Shown here one piece after another: positions 9,801 through 18,800 of a stretch of 64,000 nucleotides of DNA (its first letter is position 1; the number at the start of each line of letters is the position of its first letter). The notes beneath the pieces are model-generated. The model was not told the origin of the DNA, made no database searches, and saw nothing but the letters and a program-made list of their open reading frames with translations. The stretch is from Streptomyces sp. NRRL F-6131 (GTDB taxonomy: Bacteria; Actinomycetota; Actinomycetes; Streptomycetales; Streptomycetaceae), in contig JOHN01000029.1 of the NCBI GenBank assembly GCA_000719695.1, positions 1 to 64,000 on the forward strand. Direction: 5' to 3'. Made by a program: the position numbers and the translations under genes.

Positions 9801-9972
9801 TCAGGAGGGCCGGCGTGGTGCGGCGCCACCCGCCGTCCCAGTCCGCGGGCACGCCCGGGCCCCGGCCGGCGGCGGCCTCCTGGACCGCGCCCGTCGCGCC
9901 CGTGCTCGTCGCGACCGCACCGGCGGCGTTCGGCACAGCGCCGCGTCGGCGCATCCTGTCCCGCCACGCCAT
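6835..9972 (-). CDS. Large disordered Ala/Pro-rich VQR-repeat protein of the eCIS locus (function unknown)
   Basis: 1045 residues, ATG at 9972 only four bases after the DUF6760 stop, with GAAGGGG upstream. Nearly all of it is Ala/Pro/Gly/Thr-rich and predicted disordered. About eleven short motifs of the form (P/V/T)VQR(T/Q/A) are scattered through it, and a 49-residue unit is repeated in tandem (DNA 8101-8480). A 15-base array at 7710-7784 encodes a TASPTSAS run. Only the last 38 residues look folded: DLDVEDLARRLIDPVARLL followed by a basic helix. Similar C-termini are known from unnamed proteins at this place in actinobacterial eCIS loci. Inference: a luminal scaffold, tape measure or cargo-loading protein. 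No tape measure is otherwise visible in the window. Confidence 0.8.
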   Translation of the reverse strand: MAWRDRMRRRGAVPNAAGAVATSTGATGAVQEAAAGRGPGVPADWDGGWRRTTPALLTVSRAPMSVSDGLAFRDGLAAWRDPSFDTGLAHALLPTAPTGLVRGIARPAVAHPTHSGGGPLLLRALRAPDADAAPDAGPWAGAGAPQPEAPPAAGAQATGRAQPGGSGARASGARASAKGAPLSAQAAPAVGAGTGTGRSSASPADERPGRSGGGPEAPSGAGATAGTPATLGRPPTQSAAVLGADALGPDADHVVQRAEAAAAAPAVAAVGAGRTPAPARLPLVRRITVVPGTSGEGAPEAATAARPVQRIATGAGPLPAAARRPGREAPAAGVRPGDLGEGAPADRAEATQTVVRTRPVGPSLTGARVPAAPRRRVPAVRPAVPPAPLGGPSPEAPVQRAADHAPPLGTPPTEVPAPAPSSDVAGPAPAPAMPVVQRQAETVLDRPGTSVRGADEAPVQRTADRPAAGASPSELPSPTVHLAQEAVTPAPAAPALRRQAETVADATVQRTAELPTLGEPAAELPTAPAPLGALPSPPTPGMPTVQHPTKTTTDTPMQRTADHPTPGTPPAELPTTPAPLGALPSPPTPGMPIVQHPTKTTTDTPVQRTAGRPTLGPPLIELPTTARPLGHGATVPARAGDTPSAATPPAPTLPVVQRQPEAPAAEGGPGRTARRPRAGLGAPLPAMPPTASPPAAPPTVRSRPVPVPAPVPGAGQHPASPPPSPAPTPPTTASPTSASPTSASPTTASPTSASRHGGRAGVPAPPAGARTSGPVPLVLAGRSGAPGRAPAAPHRSVQLLAARPLALGSGPDLGSATAPVMSARAASRPVVTARWAAPPSTAAPQHVQRAPGSPGPPPASASEPVRPSEPLRGPEALRTSGPGRSSGPLPVTALHAPPLVVRPSRATSSARPVPVVPLVRSRTPDPGGTSGDPPASPPLPVQRDSGSLRGTAPATTASGTAATTPRTTASRTTTSGTATTSADQRATASGRTDRTGGSPRDAGTQGGDLDVEDLARRLIDPVARLLRAELRRGRDRAGRTFDGLR
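7710..7784. repeat. 15-base tandem repeat, 5 copies, in frame
   Basis: Five units (consensus GGGACGCGCTGGTCG) at 7710, 7725, 7740, 7755 and 7770, inside the VQR-repeat gene. On the coding strand they give alternating Thr/Ser-Ala-Ser-Pro pentapeptides. Confidence 0.9.
8101..8480. repeat. 147-base tandem repeat, about 2.6 copies, in frame
   Basis: The element around GCGTTGCA recurs at about 8149, 8296 and 8443, exactly 147 bases (49 codons) apart. The first two copies are nearly identical over their length; the third decays after about 85 bases. Each unit codes for one QRTA motif followed by a proline-rich spacer and a VQHPTKTTTDTP segment. Confidence 0.85.
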
Positions 9973-9976
9973 GGGT

Positions 9977-10135
9977 TCAAACCCCTTCGTTCATGCGCGA
10001 GTTGATCTGTGCGATCTCGGTGACCCACTGTCGGCGTTCGGCATGGGTCAGGTCGAGGATCTCGTCGCGTTGCCAGTGGAAGTGGTAGGCGACGTACGCG
10101 ATCTCCTCCCTGAGCCGGGGGAGCGCGTACGTCAC
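9977..10135 (-). CDS. Small eCIS protein, DUF6760-like
   Basis: 52 residues from a GTG at 10135 that overlaps the stop of the tail assembly gene (GTGA). It reads (M)TYALPRLREEIAYVAYHF and continues with WQRDEILDLTHAERRQWV to the end NEGV. The pattern of small charged helices with HFHW, LTHAERR and a final INSRMNEG matches the short protein (DUF6760 family) found at this place in many eCIS loci. Its end carries the GAAGGGG ribosome site for the next gene. By analogy with phage tails, the pair formed with the upstream gene could be tail assembly chaperones. This role is inference. Confidence 0.85.
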   Translation of the reverse strand: MTYALPRLREEIAYVAYHFHWQRDEILDLTHAERRQWVTEIAQINSRMNEGV

Positions 10136-10626
10136 GATTCCCCCAGGCGCCCACCGGAGAGGTCGACCTCGAAGCCGCCCTCGCAGTGCGGGCAGGTGAC
10201 CGCCGCGCGGGTGTGGCCCTCGCTGTTGACGCGCCGGTAGAAGTCCTGGAGGAACGCGACGTCGGTGGCGTACATCCGCTCCACGACCCCGGCGTGCACG
10301 TCGGTGACGGTGCCGAGCCGGGTGATGACCTGGCTGAGCAGCACCACGCTCAGGTACGCCGGATTCTCCTTGACCCGCAGGTCGATCTGGGGCCGCAACT
10401 CGTCGCGCGCGGTGGCCAGGCGCATCGAGCCGTGCCGGTGCAGGGTGCCCGCCTCGTCCACGTACCCGCGCGGCAGTTCGAACTCGAACTCGGTGCGCAG
10501 CGCGTGCTCCTCGCGCCGCGCCGGAACGCCGGGGGAGGGCGCCGTCGATGGTGCCGGGGCCGGGGCGGGCTCCGTGGCCTGGAGGATCTCCTCCAGGCTG
10601 CCCGCCGTCACCGTACGTCGCCTCAT
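10132..10626 (-). CDS. eCIS tail assembly protein with CxxC zinc-type motif
   Basis: 164 residues, ATG at 10626 overlapping the tube 1 stop (ATGA). The first 45 residues are Ala/Pro-rich linker. A folded part follows: LRTEFEFELPRGYVDEAGT, then GSMRLATARDELRPQ, LSVVLLSQVITRLG and FLQDFYRRVN. A C-terminal CPHC motif near residue 145 may bind metal with other residues. It matches the phage tail assembly-type protein found between tube and DUF6760 in eCIS loci. Likely role: chaperone or assembly factor for tube proteins, inferred from place and from phage practice. Confidence 0.85.
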   Translation of the reverse strand: MRRRTVTAGSLEEILQATEPAPAPAPSTAPSPGVPARREEHALRTEFEFELPRGYVDEAGTLHRHGSMRLATARDELRPQIDLRVKENPAYLSVVLLSQVITRLGTVTDVHAGVVERMYATDVAFLQDFYRRVNSEGHTRAAVTCPHCEGGFEVDLSGGRLGES

Positions 10627-11063
10627 TCGACGATGATCTCCTCGAACACGATGGTCACGGACTCGGTGGCCGCGGCGGACTCGCCGGCCTTGAGGGAGGG
10701 GCCTTCCCATTTCGAGGCCCAGCCGTTCATCAGCTGGATGCGTCGGACGGTCTCGCCCGTGGAGTCCTTGATCTCGATGGTGAGGTTCTGCCGAGCGGCG
10801 TCGACGGCCCCGTTGTTCAGGGTCTCCTTGATCCACTTGGTGAACTCGCTGCTCTTGTCGAGTCCCCGGGTGATCGTGACCTCGCCGGCCTGGCGGGCGC
10901 CGGGCTGCTTGCGGATGATCTGCTTGCCGTCCTTGCTGACCTGCCGGACCTCGACGACCTCCTCCTCGACGGTCAGGCCGCTGATCTCCTGGACCGACTC
11001 GACCAGGTAGCCACCGAGCTGGACGCCGAAGATGTGGGTGGAAAGAGCATCGCCCTCTGCCAT
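10623..11063 (-). CDS. eCIS inner tube protein 1 (major tube)
   Basis: 146 residues. The tail tube family pattern is complete: STHIFGVQLGGYLVESVQEI, TRGLDKSSEFTKWIKETL and MNGWASKWEGPSLKAGES. The ribosome site AAGGAAAGGTG is strong, as expected for a protein needed in hundreds of copies. It directly follows the sheath gene, the normal order. Role: hexameric rings stack to form the inner tube that is pushed into the target. It is separated from the sheath gene by an array of 8-base repeats. Confidence 0.95.
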   Translation of the reverse strand: MAEGDALSTHIFGVQLGGYLVESVQEISGLTVEEEVVEVRQVSKDGKQIIRKQPGARQAGEVTITRGLDKSSEFTKWIKETLNNGAVDAARQNLTIEIKDSTGETVRRIQLMNGWASKWEGPSLKAGESAAATESVTIVFEEIIVE

Positions 11064-11106
11064 GACTGTCTGTCACCTTTCCTTGCTGCTCGTCCCGGCG
11101 GTCCCG

Positions 11107-11170
11107 GGACCTGCGGACCTGCGGACCTGCGGACCTGCGGACCTACGGACCTACGGACCTACGGACCTGC
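11107..11170. repeat. 8-base tandem repeat, 8 copies, between sheath and tube 1
   Basis: Eight exact-length units, GGACCTGC (x4), GGACCTAC (x3) and GGACCTGC (x1), end three bases before the sheath stop codon at 11174. The array fills most of the 110-base gap between the two most abundant structural genes of the particle. As 8 is not a multiple of 3 the array could not expand inside a gene without frameshift; here it is non-coding. Confidence 0.95.
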
Positions 11171-11173
11171 GGG

Positions 11174-12730
11174 TCACTCGTCGACGAGGCTGGTGCTGTC
11201 GGAGAACTGCGCCAGCCGGAACACCACGAACTCGGCCGGCTTGACCGGTGCCACGCCGATCTCGCAGATCACGCGACCCTGGTCGATCGATTCCTGCGGG
11301 TTGTTGTCCCGGTCGCACTTGACGTAGAACGCCTCCGCGGCCGTCCGCCCGAACAGCGCGCCGCGCCGCCACTCCTCGGTGAGGAACGCGGTGGCGTTGC
11401 GCCGGATGCTCGACCAGAGCCGGTCGTCGTTCGGCTCGAACACCACCCACTGGGTGCCCAGGAGGATGGACTCCTCCAGGTAGTTGAAGAGGCGGCGCAC
11501 GTTCAGGTAGCGCCAGGCCGGATCGGAGGAGAGGGTGCGGGCGCCCCAGATCCGGATGCCGCGGCCGGGGAAGGCCCGGACGCAGTTCACCCCGATCGGG
11601 TTGAGCAGGTCCTGCTCGCCCTTGCTCAGGCGCAGTTCCAGGTCGACCGCGCCGCGGATCACCTCGTTGGCGGGGGCCTTGTGCACCCCCCGCTCGGCGT
11701 CGCTGCGCGCCCACACGCCGGCGATGTGGCCGCTCGGCGGGACGGTGGCGTTGCGCCCGGCGGCCGGGTCGAAGACCCGGATCCACGGGTAGTAGAGGGT
11801 GGCGTAGCGGGAGTCGTAGCCCGCCTCGTCGTTGCGCCAGGTCCGCACCTGCTGCGCGGAGAGACCGGGCGGGGCGTCCAGGACGGCGACCCGGTCGCCC
11901 ATCTGCTCGCAGTGCGAGATCACGGCGAGCTGGACGGTGCGCACGCCCTCGGCGTCGATCTCTCCGCGCTGGTGGGAGCCCATCAGGTCGGGCACCGCGA
12001 CCATGGTGATCTCGTCGATGGTCTCCAGGCCGCCGAGCCCGGTGCGGTCACCCGCGTCGCCGACGAACTCGGCCGGGTCGAGCCGGGGCACCGCGCCCTG
12101 GCCGGCGGCCGGGGCGGGCACGGCGGCGGGGGCGTCGGGCAGGGCCGCGGTCCGGTTCGCGGGCCGGGCCTGGGCGGTGCCGCGCTGCTCGGTGACCTCG
12201 ATCAGCGCCGAGCCGCGGGCCTGGGTGACGAGGTAGCCCTTGACGTTCCGGCGGGCCGACACCTCGAAGGTCTCGGCCACCGCGCCGTCGCGGTGGACCA
12301 GCAGCCTGAACCGGTCCTCGGGCGGGTTCTCGCCGTCCGCGTCGGCGATCTCCACCGAGACGCCGGTGACCCCCGGCCGGGCCGCGAACAGGAACCCGTC
12401 GAGCGCGACGGGTTCCGCCGCGCGCTGCTCGGGGGCCGCGGCGGCGGGCGCGGAGCCGTCCCGGCCGGAGCCGCCGACCCGGACGACGTACGCGGCGCCG
12501 CCGCCGTTGGCGAAGTACCCGTGGACCGCGTGGGGCAGGTAGGCGCCCTCGGTGAACCCGCCGAAGCGTTGGGAGTACTGGTCCCAGCTGGTGACGAGCG
12601 TCGGCTCGTGGAACGGGCCGGTCCGGGCGAACCCGACGAACGCGGCGACGGCGGTGCCGACCCCTTCGATCGGGCGGGCACCGGACTGCACCTCCTCCAC
12701 GTAGACCCCCGGGGTGAGGTACGTCGGCAT
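11174..12730 (-). CDS. eCIS contractile sheath protein
   Basis: 518 residues, first gene of the second eCIS transcription unit, with a GAAGGAG ribosome site. The N-terminus MPTYLTPGVYVEEVQSGARP and GVGTAVAAFVGFARTGPF are diagnostic of tail sheath proteins. The C-terminal domain (about residues 350-518) has NCVRAFPGRGIRIWGARTLS, RRLFNYLEESILLGTQWVVF and ends with VAPVKPAEFVVFRLAQF. Role: it forms the extended sheath whose contraction drives the tube. A variable surface domain with an Ala-rich linker lies at about residues 190-215. Confidence 0.96.
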   Translation of the reverse strand: MPTYLTPGVYVEEVQSGARPIEGVGTAVAAFVGFARTGPFHEPTLVTSWDQYSQRFGGFTEGAYLPHAVHGYFANGGGAAYVVRVGGSGRDGSAPAAAAPEQRAAEPVALDGFLFAARPGVTGVSVEIADADGENPPEDRFRLLVHRDGAVAETFEVSARRNVKGYLVTQARGSALIEVTEQRGTAQARPANRTAALPDAPAAVPAPAAGQGAVPRLDPAEFVGDAGDRTGLGGLETIDEITMVAVPDLMGSHQRGEIDAEGVRTVQLAVISHCEQMGDRVAVLDAPPGLSAQQVRTWRNDEAGYDSRYATLYYPWIRVFDPAAGRNATVPPSGHIAGVWARSDAERGVHKAPANEVIRGAVDLELRLSKGEQDLLNPIGVNCVRAFPGRGIRIWGARTLSSDPAWRYLNVRRLFNYLEESILLGTQWVVFEPNDDRLWSSIRRNATAFLTEEWRRGALFGRTAAEAFYVKCDRDNNPQESIDQGRVICEIGVAPVKPAEFVVFRLAQFSDSTSLVDE

Positions 12731-12991
12731 GCTCGCTCCTTCGTGTCACCGGTGTTCGGTGGACGGTCTTCGGTGGATCTCCGGTCAGGTTCGGCGGACG
12801 GCGGACGGCGGACGGCGGAACGCCGTCGACGGACCCGGTCGCGCACCGCCGCGCCCCGTCCCCAGCTTTCCGGCCGGCCGTCACCGGCGGGAGGGGCCGG
12901 GGGACCTGCCCAGGGGCAAGGGCGCTGCCCTCCCCGGCCCTCCCCGGCCCCCCGCGACGGCCTCCCGCGACGGCCCGTCGGCCGCTCCGGC
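12731..12991. other. Gap between AAA+ ATPase and sheath genes, probable promoter region of the second eCIS unit
   Basis: 261 bases without a gene. It carries a 7-base array (CGGCGGA) near 12790-12815 and a direct repeat of TCGGTGGA at about 12757 and 12770. It also holds a weak hairpin near 12922-12938 that could end the ATPase transcript. No convincing -10/-35 pair was found by eye. Confidence 0.5.
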
Positions 12992-15139
12992 TCAGACCCG
13001 CGTGACCTGGGCCGCGTACGGTCCGAACTCACCTTCCAGCACCAGCCGGCCGAGCTTGCGGTACTCCTGCGCGACCGCCGTCACCGTCTGGGCCATCGTC
13101 AGCGGTCCGCCCGACTCGGCGGCGAGGTACGCGGCGGTCACCGCGCAGGCCCGGATGGAGCCTCCGGCCAGGTCGAACCGGTCCGCGCAGAAGCGGAGGT
13201 CGAGGTCGTCGCCCCGGGGCACCCGGTCGCCCAGGCAGCGGTCCCACAGGGCGAGGCGCTGGTCGGCGTCGGGCACCGGGAAGTCCGCGATCACGTCCAG
13301 GCGGCGGGTGAAGGCCTCGTCCAGGTTCGCGCGCAGATTGGTGGTCAGGACGGCGATGCCGTCGAAGGACTCCATCCGCTGGAGCAGGTACGCCGACTCC
13401 ATGTTGGCGTGCCGGTCGTGGGCGTCCTTGACCTCCGAACGCTTGCCGAAAATCGCGTCCGCTTCGTCGAACAGCAGCACCGCGTTGACGGCGGAGGCCT
13501 CGGTGAAGATCCGCTCCAGGTTCTTCTCGGTCTCACCGACGTACTTGTCGACCACCGTGGAGAGGTCCACCACGTACAGGTCCATGCCCAGGTCGGCCGC
13601 CACCACCTCGGCCGACATCGTCTTGCCGGTACCGGACGAACCCGCGAACAGCGCGATCACCCCGCGCCCCCGCCCGCCGCCGGGCCGCATGCCCCACTGC
13701 CCGAGCACCTGTTCGCGGTGGCGGGCGCGCACCGCGAGTTCCCGCAGGCTGCGGTGGGTGGGGGTGGGGAGCACCAGGTCGTCCCAGCCCACCGCGGGTT
13801 CGACCCGCCGGGCGAGGCGGGCGAGCCCCGCGCCGTTCTGGGCCCGGACGGCCGTGCGCAGGTCGTCGGGGGAGACCGGGCGGCCGTCGAGCGCGGCCGT
13901 GCGCACCGCGGTGCCGGCGGCCCTCCGCAGTTGCCCGGCGTCCAGGCGGTGAGCGGCGACGGACCGGGCGAGCGACTCGACCCCGTCCTCGCCGACGTCC
14001 TCGGCGCCCCTCTCGCCGTACTGCTCGCCGGCGCGCTCCAGCGCGTGCCGCCAGCGCGCGACCTGCCGGTCGGGGCCGGGCGCCGCCACCGTCAGGGTGA
14101 CGGGGGTGTCGGCCGCCCAGGCGGGTTCCCAGCCGCCGGTCCCGTGGGTGAGGAAGGGGAGGCCGCGCAGGGCGTCGCACAGCGTGCGCAGGATCCCGGC
14201 CCGCTCGTCGGGCCGGTCGGGCAACTCCTCCAGCGGTCCCAGCAGGACGCCCGCGCCCAGCAGCCGGGCCTCGCGCGCCACGGCCCGGGCGAGGTCCGGT
14301 ACGCCCCCGGGGTCACGGGCCAGCGCCGCCGGGTCCAGGGCCAGCGGCGGCGACCCGCCCGCCCGCAGCGCGGCGACGGCCAGCCCCTCGGGATCGCCGC
14401 CCCGGCTGCGCAGGTGGACATGGCCGGTGCCGGTCCCGGCCGCGGCGGCGGCCCGGCGCAGCTCGGCCGGGTCGACGGCCGGATCACCGGCCGGACGGCC
14501 GATCACACCGGTCAGCAGGGGGTCGGGCGCGGTGGCGCCCAGCAGGTGCGCGGTGACCCGGTCCGGGACGACCAGCACCCGGGACAGGGGCGGCCGCTCG
14601 GGTTCGGTGACCTCCAGCAGACCGCCCGCGACGAGCGGCGCGGAGGGCGCCAGCCGGAACCGTGCCGTCGCCGACCCGCGGTGCCCGCACAGTTCGAGGG
14701 CGAGCCCGACGGTGGGCCGGCGGCGCGTCAGGTCGTCGTTGAGGTAGCCGTAGAGCCGCTCGAAGCGGGGGTCGAGGTCCGGGGCCAGGGCCACCAGCAG
14801 CAGGTCCAGGTCCAGGGGCGCCAGGGCGAAGCGGGCGGCGAGCACGGCCAGCGGCGAGCCGGGCGGCGGCGCGTCCGGACCGGGCAGTGCGGGCGGAGCG
14901 GGCCGGTCCCCCTCGTCCAGGACGCGGGCGACCGCCTCGGGGGTGAGGAACTGGCCGCGGTACGGATCGTCCGGGTCGGGATCGAGCGCGCGCCGGATCG
15001 CGACGGCCTCGCGCACCCGCTCCTCGACGACCCGTAGCCGCGTCCACAGATACGGGGCCGGGGCCCGGGTCGGCGTCGCGGCCGCGGGTTCCGGGGCCCG
15101 TGCCGGCGTCGCGGCCGCGGCTTCCGGGGTCCGGGTCAC
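12992..15139 (-). CDS. eCIS AAA+ ATPase
   Basis: 715 residues from a GTG at 15139 overlapping the DUF4255 stop. After an Ala/Pro-rich start comes a long N-terminal region (to about residue 440) with no clear domain but with ordered helices. The AAA+ core has Walker A (GSSGTGKTMSAEVVA), Walker B (VLLFDEADAIFGKRS), sensor 1 (AVLTTNLRANLD) and the arginine region (FTRRLDVIADFPVPD). Family role: a conserved eCIS ATPase of the ClpB/VPS4-like type beside the tube cap, thought to act in assembly or recycling. Length and place match known loci. Confidence 0.93.
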   Translation of the reverse strand: MTRTPEAAAATPARAPEPAAATPTRAPAPYLWTRLRVVEERVREAVAIRRALDPDPDDPYRGQFLTPEAVARVLDEGDRPAPPALPGPDAPPPGSPLAVLAARFALAPLDLDLLLVALAPDLDPRFERLYGYLNDDLTRRRPTVGLALELCGHRGSATARFRLAPSAPLVAGGLLEVTEPERPPLSRVLVVPDRVTAHLLGATAPDPLLTGVIGRPAGDPAVDPAELRRAAAAAGTGTGHVHLRSRGGDPEGLAVAALRAGGSPPLALDPAALARDPGGVPDLARAVAREARLLGAGVLLGPLEELPDRPDERAGILRTLCDALRGLPFLTHGTGGWEPAWAADTPVTLTVAAPGPDRQVARWRHALERAGEQYGERGAEDVGEDGVESLARSVAAHRLDAGQLRRAAGTAVRTAALDGRPVSPDDLRTAVRAQNGAGLARLARRVEPAVGWDDLVLPTPTHRSLRELAVRARHREQVLGQWGMRPGGGRGRGVIALFAGSSGTGKTMSAEVVAADLGMDLYVVDLSTVVDKYVGETEKNLERIFTEASAVNAVLLFDEADAIFGKRSEVKDAHDRHANMESAYLLQRMESFDGIAVLTTNLRANLDEAFTRRLDVIADFPVPDADQRLALWDRCLGDRVPRGDDLDLRFCADRFDLAGGSIRACAVTAAYLAAESGGPLTMAQTVTAVAQEYRKLGRLVLEGEFGPYAAQVTRV

Positions 15140-15840
15140 GGTTGCCGCTCCCCGCGTCGGCGGCGGGCGGGGGCGGGCCCCCGCTCCCGGCGGCCGCCGA
15201 AGCCCTCCGGACCGGGCTCGGCCACCTCCGTGTAGCGGAGCCGCCGTGCGGCCCCCGGCTCCTCCGGTGCGGTCCGGGCCGCGCCGCGGAGCACGAGCCC
15301 CTCGGTGACCGGTGGGGCGGCGGCGGTGGTGACCCCGGCCAGCGGCGCCCTCACCCGGAGCCCCAGCGACGGCTTCAGCTCGCCGCCCAGCGCCGACCAC
15401 ACGTCGGAGGCGGCGGGCGCGTCGAGCCCGGTGCCACCGCCGTCCAGGCCCACGACGAGGCCGAGTTCGGCGAGCGAACCGGTGAGCAGCCGCGGTGGCA
15501 GCGCGTCGGTGGACACCAGACACCTCAGCGCCTGGGAGAGCAGCCGGTGTTCGTCCTGCGGCCGGCTCGCCCACGCGGTGACGAGGTACGTCAGCTCGAA
15601 CCAGCGGGCCGGCGCGCGGCGCGCGGCGAGGAAGCCGTCCGCGTCGTACACCTCGCCCGCGCCGCTGGCGCGCCGGGTGTGGTCCTCGCGGACGTCGTAC
15701 AGGAACACGCACACCGTCGGGGCGCTGCGGCGGGCCGCCCAGTCGCGGGTCGGCGCGTCGAACACCACGTCGACGCCCGACGCGTCCAGGCCGGACTCGG
15801 CGAGCAGTCGGCGCAGTCCCTCGTCGACCTCGTGGATCAT
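15136..15840 (-). CDS. eCIS tube terminator/cap, DUF4255 protein
   Basis: 234 residues. The first 180 are the DUF4255 domain: MIHEVDEGLRRLLAESGL, VDVVFDAPTRDWAARR, TVCVFLYDVREDHTRR and WFELTYLVTAWASRPQDEH. The C-terminus is an Arg/Pro-rich tail. Family role: it caps the end of the tube and sheath far from the baseplate. It overlaps both neighbours by four bases, placing cap and ATPase in one unit with the PD40 protein. Confidence 0.92.
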   Translation of the reverse strand: MIHEVDEGLRRLLAESGLDASGVDVVFDAPTRDWAARRSAPTVCVFLYDVREDHTRRASGAGEVYDADGFLAARRAPARWFELTYLVTAWASRPQDEHRLLSQALRCLVSTDALPPRLLTGSLAELGLVVGLDGGGTGLDAPAASDVWSALGGELKPSLGLRVRAPLAGVTTAAAPPVTEGLVLRGAARTAPEEPGAARRLRYTEVAEPGPEGFGGRRERGPAPARRRRGERQP

Positions 15841-18800
15841 CGGCGGACCATCTCGTTGGGCGGCTGGACCGTCCCGCTGACCACCAGGAAGTCCGTCCGC
15901 ACGGGGGAGAAGCCGGGTCCGCTCGCGGTGATGACCCGGGGGCCGGTCTGATCCTTGGCGAGGATCAGCAGCTGGCCGGTGAACCGGCCGTCCGGCCCGG
16001 GGACGGTCGGCGCCGCCGCGGCCGTGATGCCCGGCTGCCAGGTGAACCGCACCGGCGCGCCGGGCGGGAAGTCCTCACCGCGCACCGAGGTGACGAAGCC
16101 GGGCTTGCCGATCGGCGGGACCGCGACGATGCGCGGCTGGAGGATCCGCAGCTGCTGACGGGCTTCGTTGTCCCCGGGGTCGGCGTCCGTGCCGGTGGTG
16201 GTCAGGGAGCCGGTCACCGAAGCGGTGACGGCCCGATCGGGACTGAGGACGACCTGGACGACGGTCCGGGCGCCCGGGGCGAGGTCGGGCAGCACGCACA
16301 CCCAGGCGCTGTCGCAGCCCGGCGGCGGCCCGTCGTGGGGCACGCCCCCGGGCAGGCCCACGCGGAGCCGCAGACCGGTGGCCAGCCCTTCGCGGCCGTT
16401 GCGAACGGTGTACGTGAGGACCACCCGACCACCCACGTAGCCGGGGTTCGGCTGCGCCGTGAGGCTCAGCACGGGGCCGGCCGGCGGTGCGGGCGGTGCG
16501 GGCGGCAGCGGCCGGGGCGTGCCGGTCGGCGACGGGGCCGGCGGAGCGGGGGCGGGTGCGGGTGCCGGGGCCGGCGGGGCGGGGGCGGGCACCGGGGTCG
16601 TCGGCGGATCCGCCGACGGTACGGGCGTCGGGGCCGGGGGCGCCGTCGGGGTCGCCGTCGGCGTCGGACCGGGCGTCGGCGGGGCGGGCGCCGGGCGTAC
16701 CGGCACCACGGTCCGGCCGGTGTTGTCGGTGGGACGGGGGTCGAGGACGGCACCGGTGACCGACCAGTCCAGGGGCTGGTCGCCGGGCTCGACCCCGGTG
16801 ACGGTGACCGTGACCGGCACGGTGTCGCCCGGGCGCACCACGCCCAGGGCGCAGACCAGCGCCGCCGCGTCACAGGTGGCGCCGGGCGCGGCGAGGCCCG
16901 TGACGGTCAACCCGGCCGGGGGCGCGACGGTCAGCCTCGTCCCGGGCGAGGCCGCCGGGCCGTGGTTGACGACGTCCACCCGGACGGTCCCGGAGTCGCC
17001 CGCGGTGAGCGGTGCGGCCGTACCGGGTGCCTGGACCGCGAGGTCCACGGACTGCTGGACGCCCGGCTCCTTCTGGCGGCCCGGCAGCCCGGCGGTGAGC
17101 GGGGTGCGGGCCCCGGAGACCGCGTCCACCAGGGACAGCTTCTCCGGGCTGTTGGCGGCCAGGGCGGCCCGGGAGCTGATCACCAGCGTCCTGCCGTCGG
17201 AGCTCCAGGCGGCGTCGCGGGGCTGGAAGGGCCCGGTGGCGGTGGTGTCGGGCAGCTCCCGGCCGCAGGCTCCGGGCCGGTCGCGGGCCGCGTCGGGCAG
17301 CAGGACCCGGCAGGCGCCGCCCGCCGCGGCGGCCAGCAGGATCCCGTTGCGCTCGTCGACCCGGCCGGCGCCGTTCTTGCGGTTGAAGGCGATCGTGGTG
17401 CCGTCCGGTGAGAACGCCGGGCTGTCGTCGATGACCTCGCAGGCGCCGGGGCAGTGGGCGGCGCTCAGGTCGCGCTGCCGGTCCAGACGGTCCACGGGCA
17501 CGGTCCACACGTGCTTGTTGCCCCCGCCGCCGTTGATCACCTGGTCGCGGGTGAACGCCAGGGTCGTGCCGTCGGAGGACCAGGTGGGCTGGGCGTCGCC
17601 GCCCTGGAGCTGCCCCTCGGGCGGGACGATCACGCCCCGGACCGCGCCGGTGGCGGCGTCCGCGATGAGGATCCGGCCGGGACCGGAGGCGCCGCCGATC
17701 CCGCCGGGCGAGGTCCGGGTGAAGGCCAGGTACCGGCCGTCCGGGGAGAACGTCGGATCGGTGTCCCAGTCCCTGGGGCCGCGGCCCGCCAGCGGGAGCG
17801 CCGTCGGGCCGGAGCCGTCGGCGTCCGCGATCCAGATCCGTTCGATCCGCCCGGCCGGCAGGTTCGGTCCGGCCGGTGCGTCCTCGAAGCGGGTCACCAC
17901 GATCCGGCGCCCGTCAGGCGTGTAGTTCTGCCGTTCGGTCCACGGGTCGTACCCGGCGGCGGGCCGGAACAGCGGGTCCTTCGCCGGATCCGTCTCGGTG
18001 TCGGCGGCCGGGTCCTCCTCGAGGACGATCCGGTCGAGGTCACGGGGGTCGGAGCCGTCCGGCCGGACGTCCTGCAGGGTCACCACGTGCGGGCCGTCCG
18101 CCGAGACGCGTTCGACCACCGCGCCACCGCCCTGGAGCGGGCCGAGCCAGGTGGCCGGTCCGACCTCGCGGTCCTCGCTGAGCACCACCGTCGGTTCGTC
18201 CTCCGAGAGCGCTTTCACCCGGAAGACGTGGTCCCAGTCGCCCTCGCAGCTACAGGTCCGGTCCGGGCTGAGGAAGAGCAGGCCGTTCCCGTCGGGCAGC
18301 CAGCTTGCCCCGTGCGTGCGCCACTGTGCCCGCGGACCCGCCAGCAGTGGTCCGCCGGTGCGTCCGTCGGTCCACCGCAGCCGGGGCCCGTCCGGTCCGG
18401 TGGCGGTGTACGCGATCCGGTCCCGGGTCGCCGAACCGTCCACCGGGTTCCACACCGGCTCGGTGCCCGCGCCGTCGGCGGGGTCGGAGACCCGGGTGGC
18501 GGGCCCGCCCCGGAGCGGCCGGACGTAGACCTGCCGTCCGGCGGTCCGGTCGACGTCGGAGGAGTACGCCAGTCGCGTGCCGTCCGGCGAGACCGTGGGG
18601 TGCTCCTCGTTCGCGGGGGTGGCGGTCAGCCGGGTGAGGCCGGTGCCGTCGGTGCGCACCAGCCACAGGTCGCGCTGGGTTCCACCGGCCCCGGCGGGCC
18701 GGGCCGCGTCGAAGACGACCGACCGGCCGTCCGGTGTCAGCCGCGGGTTCGCCGCGTCCAGGCCGCTGGTCAGGCGGTGCACCGAGCCGTCGGCGGAGCG

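Noticed and set aside
15140..15712. Longer N-terminus for the AAA+ ATPase
   Set aside because: The extension lies over the DUF4255 gene and is Arg/Pro-rich shadow; GTG 15139 overlaps the DUF4255 stop.
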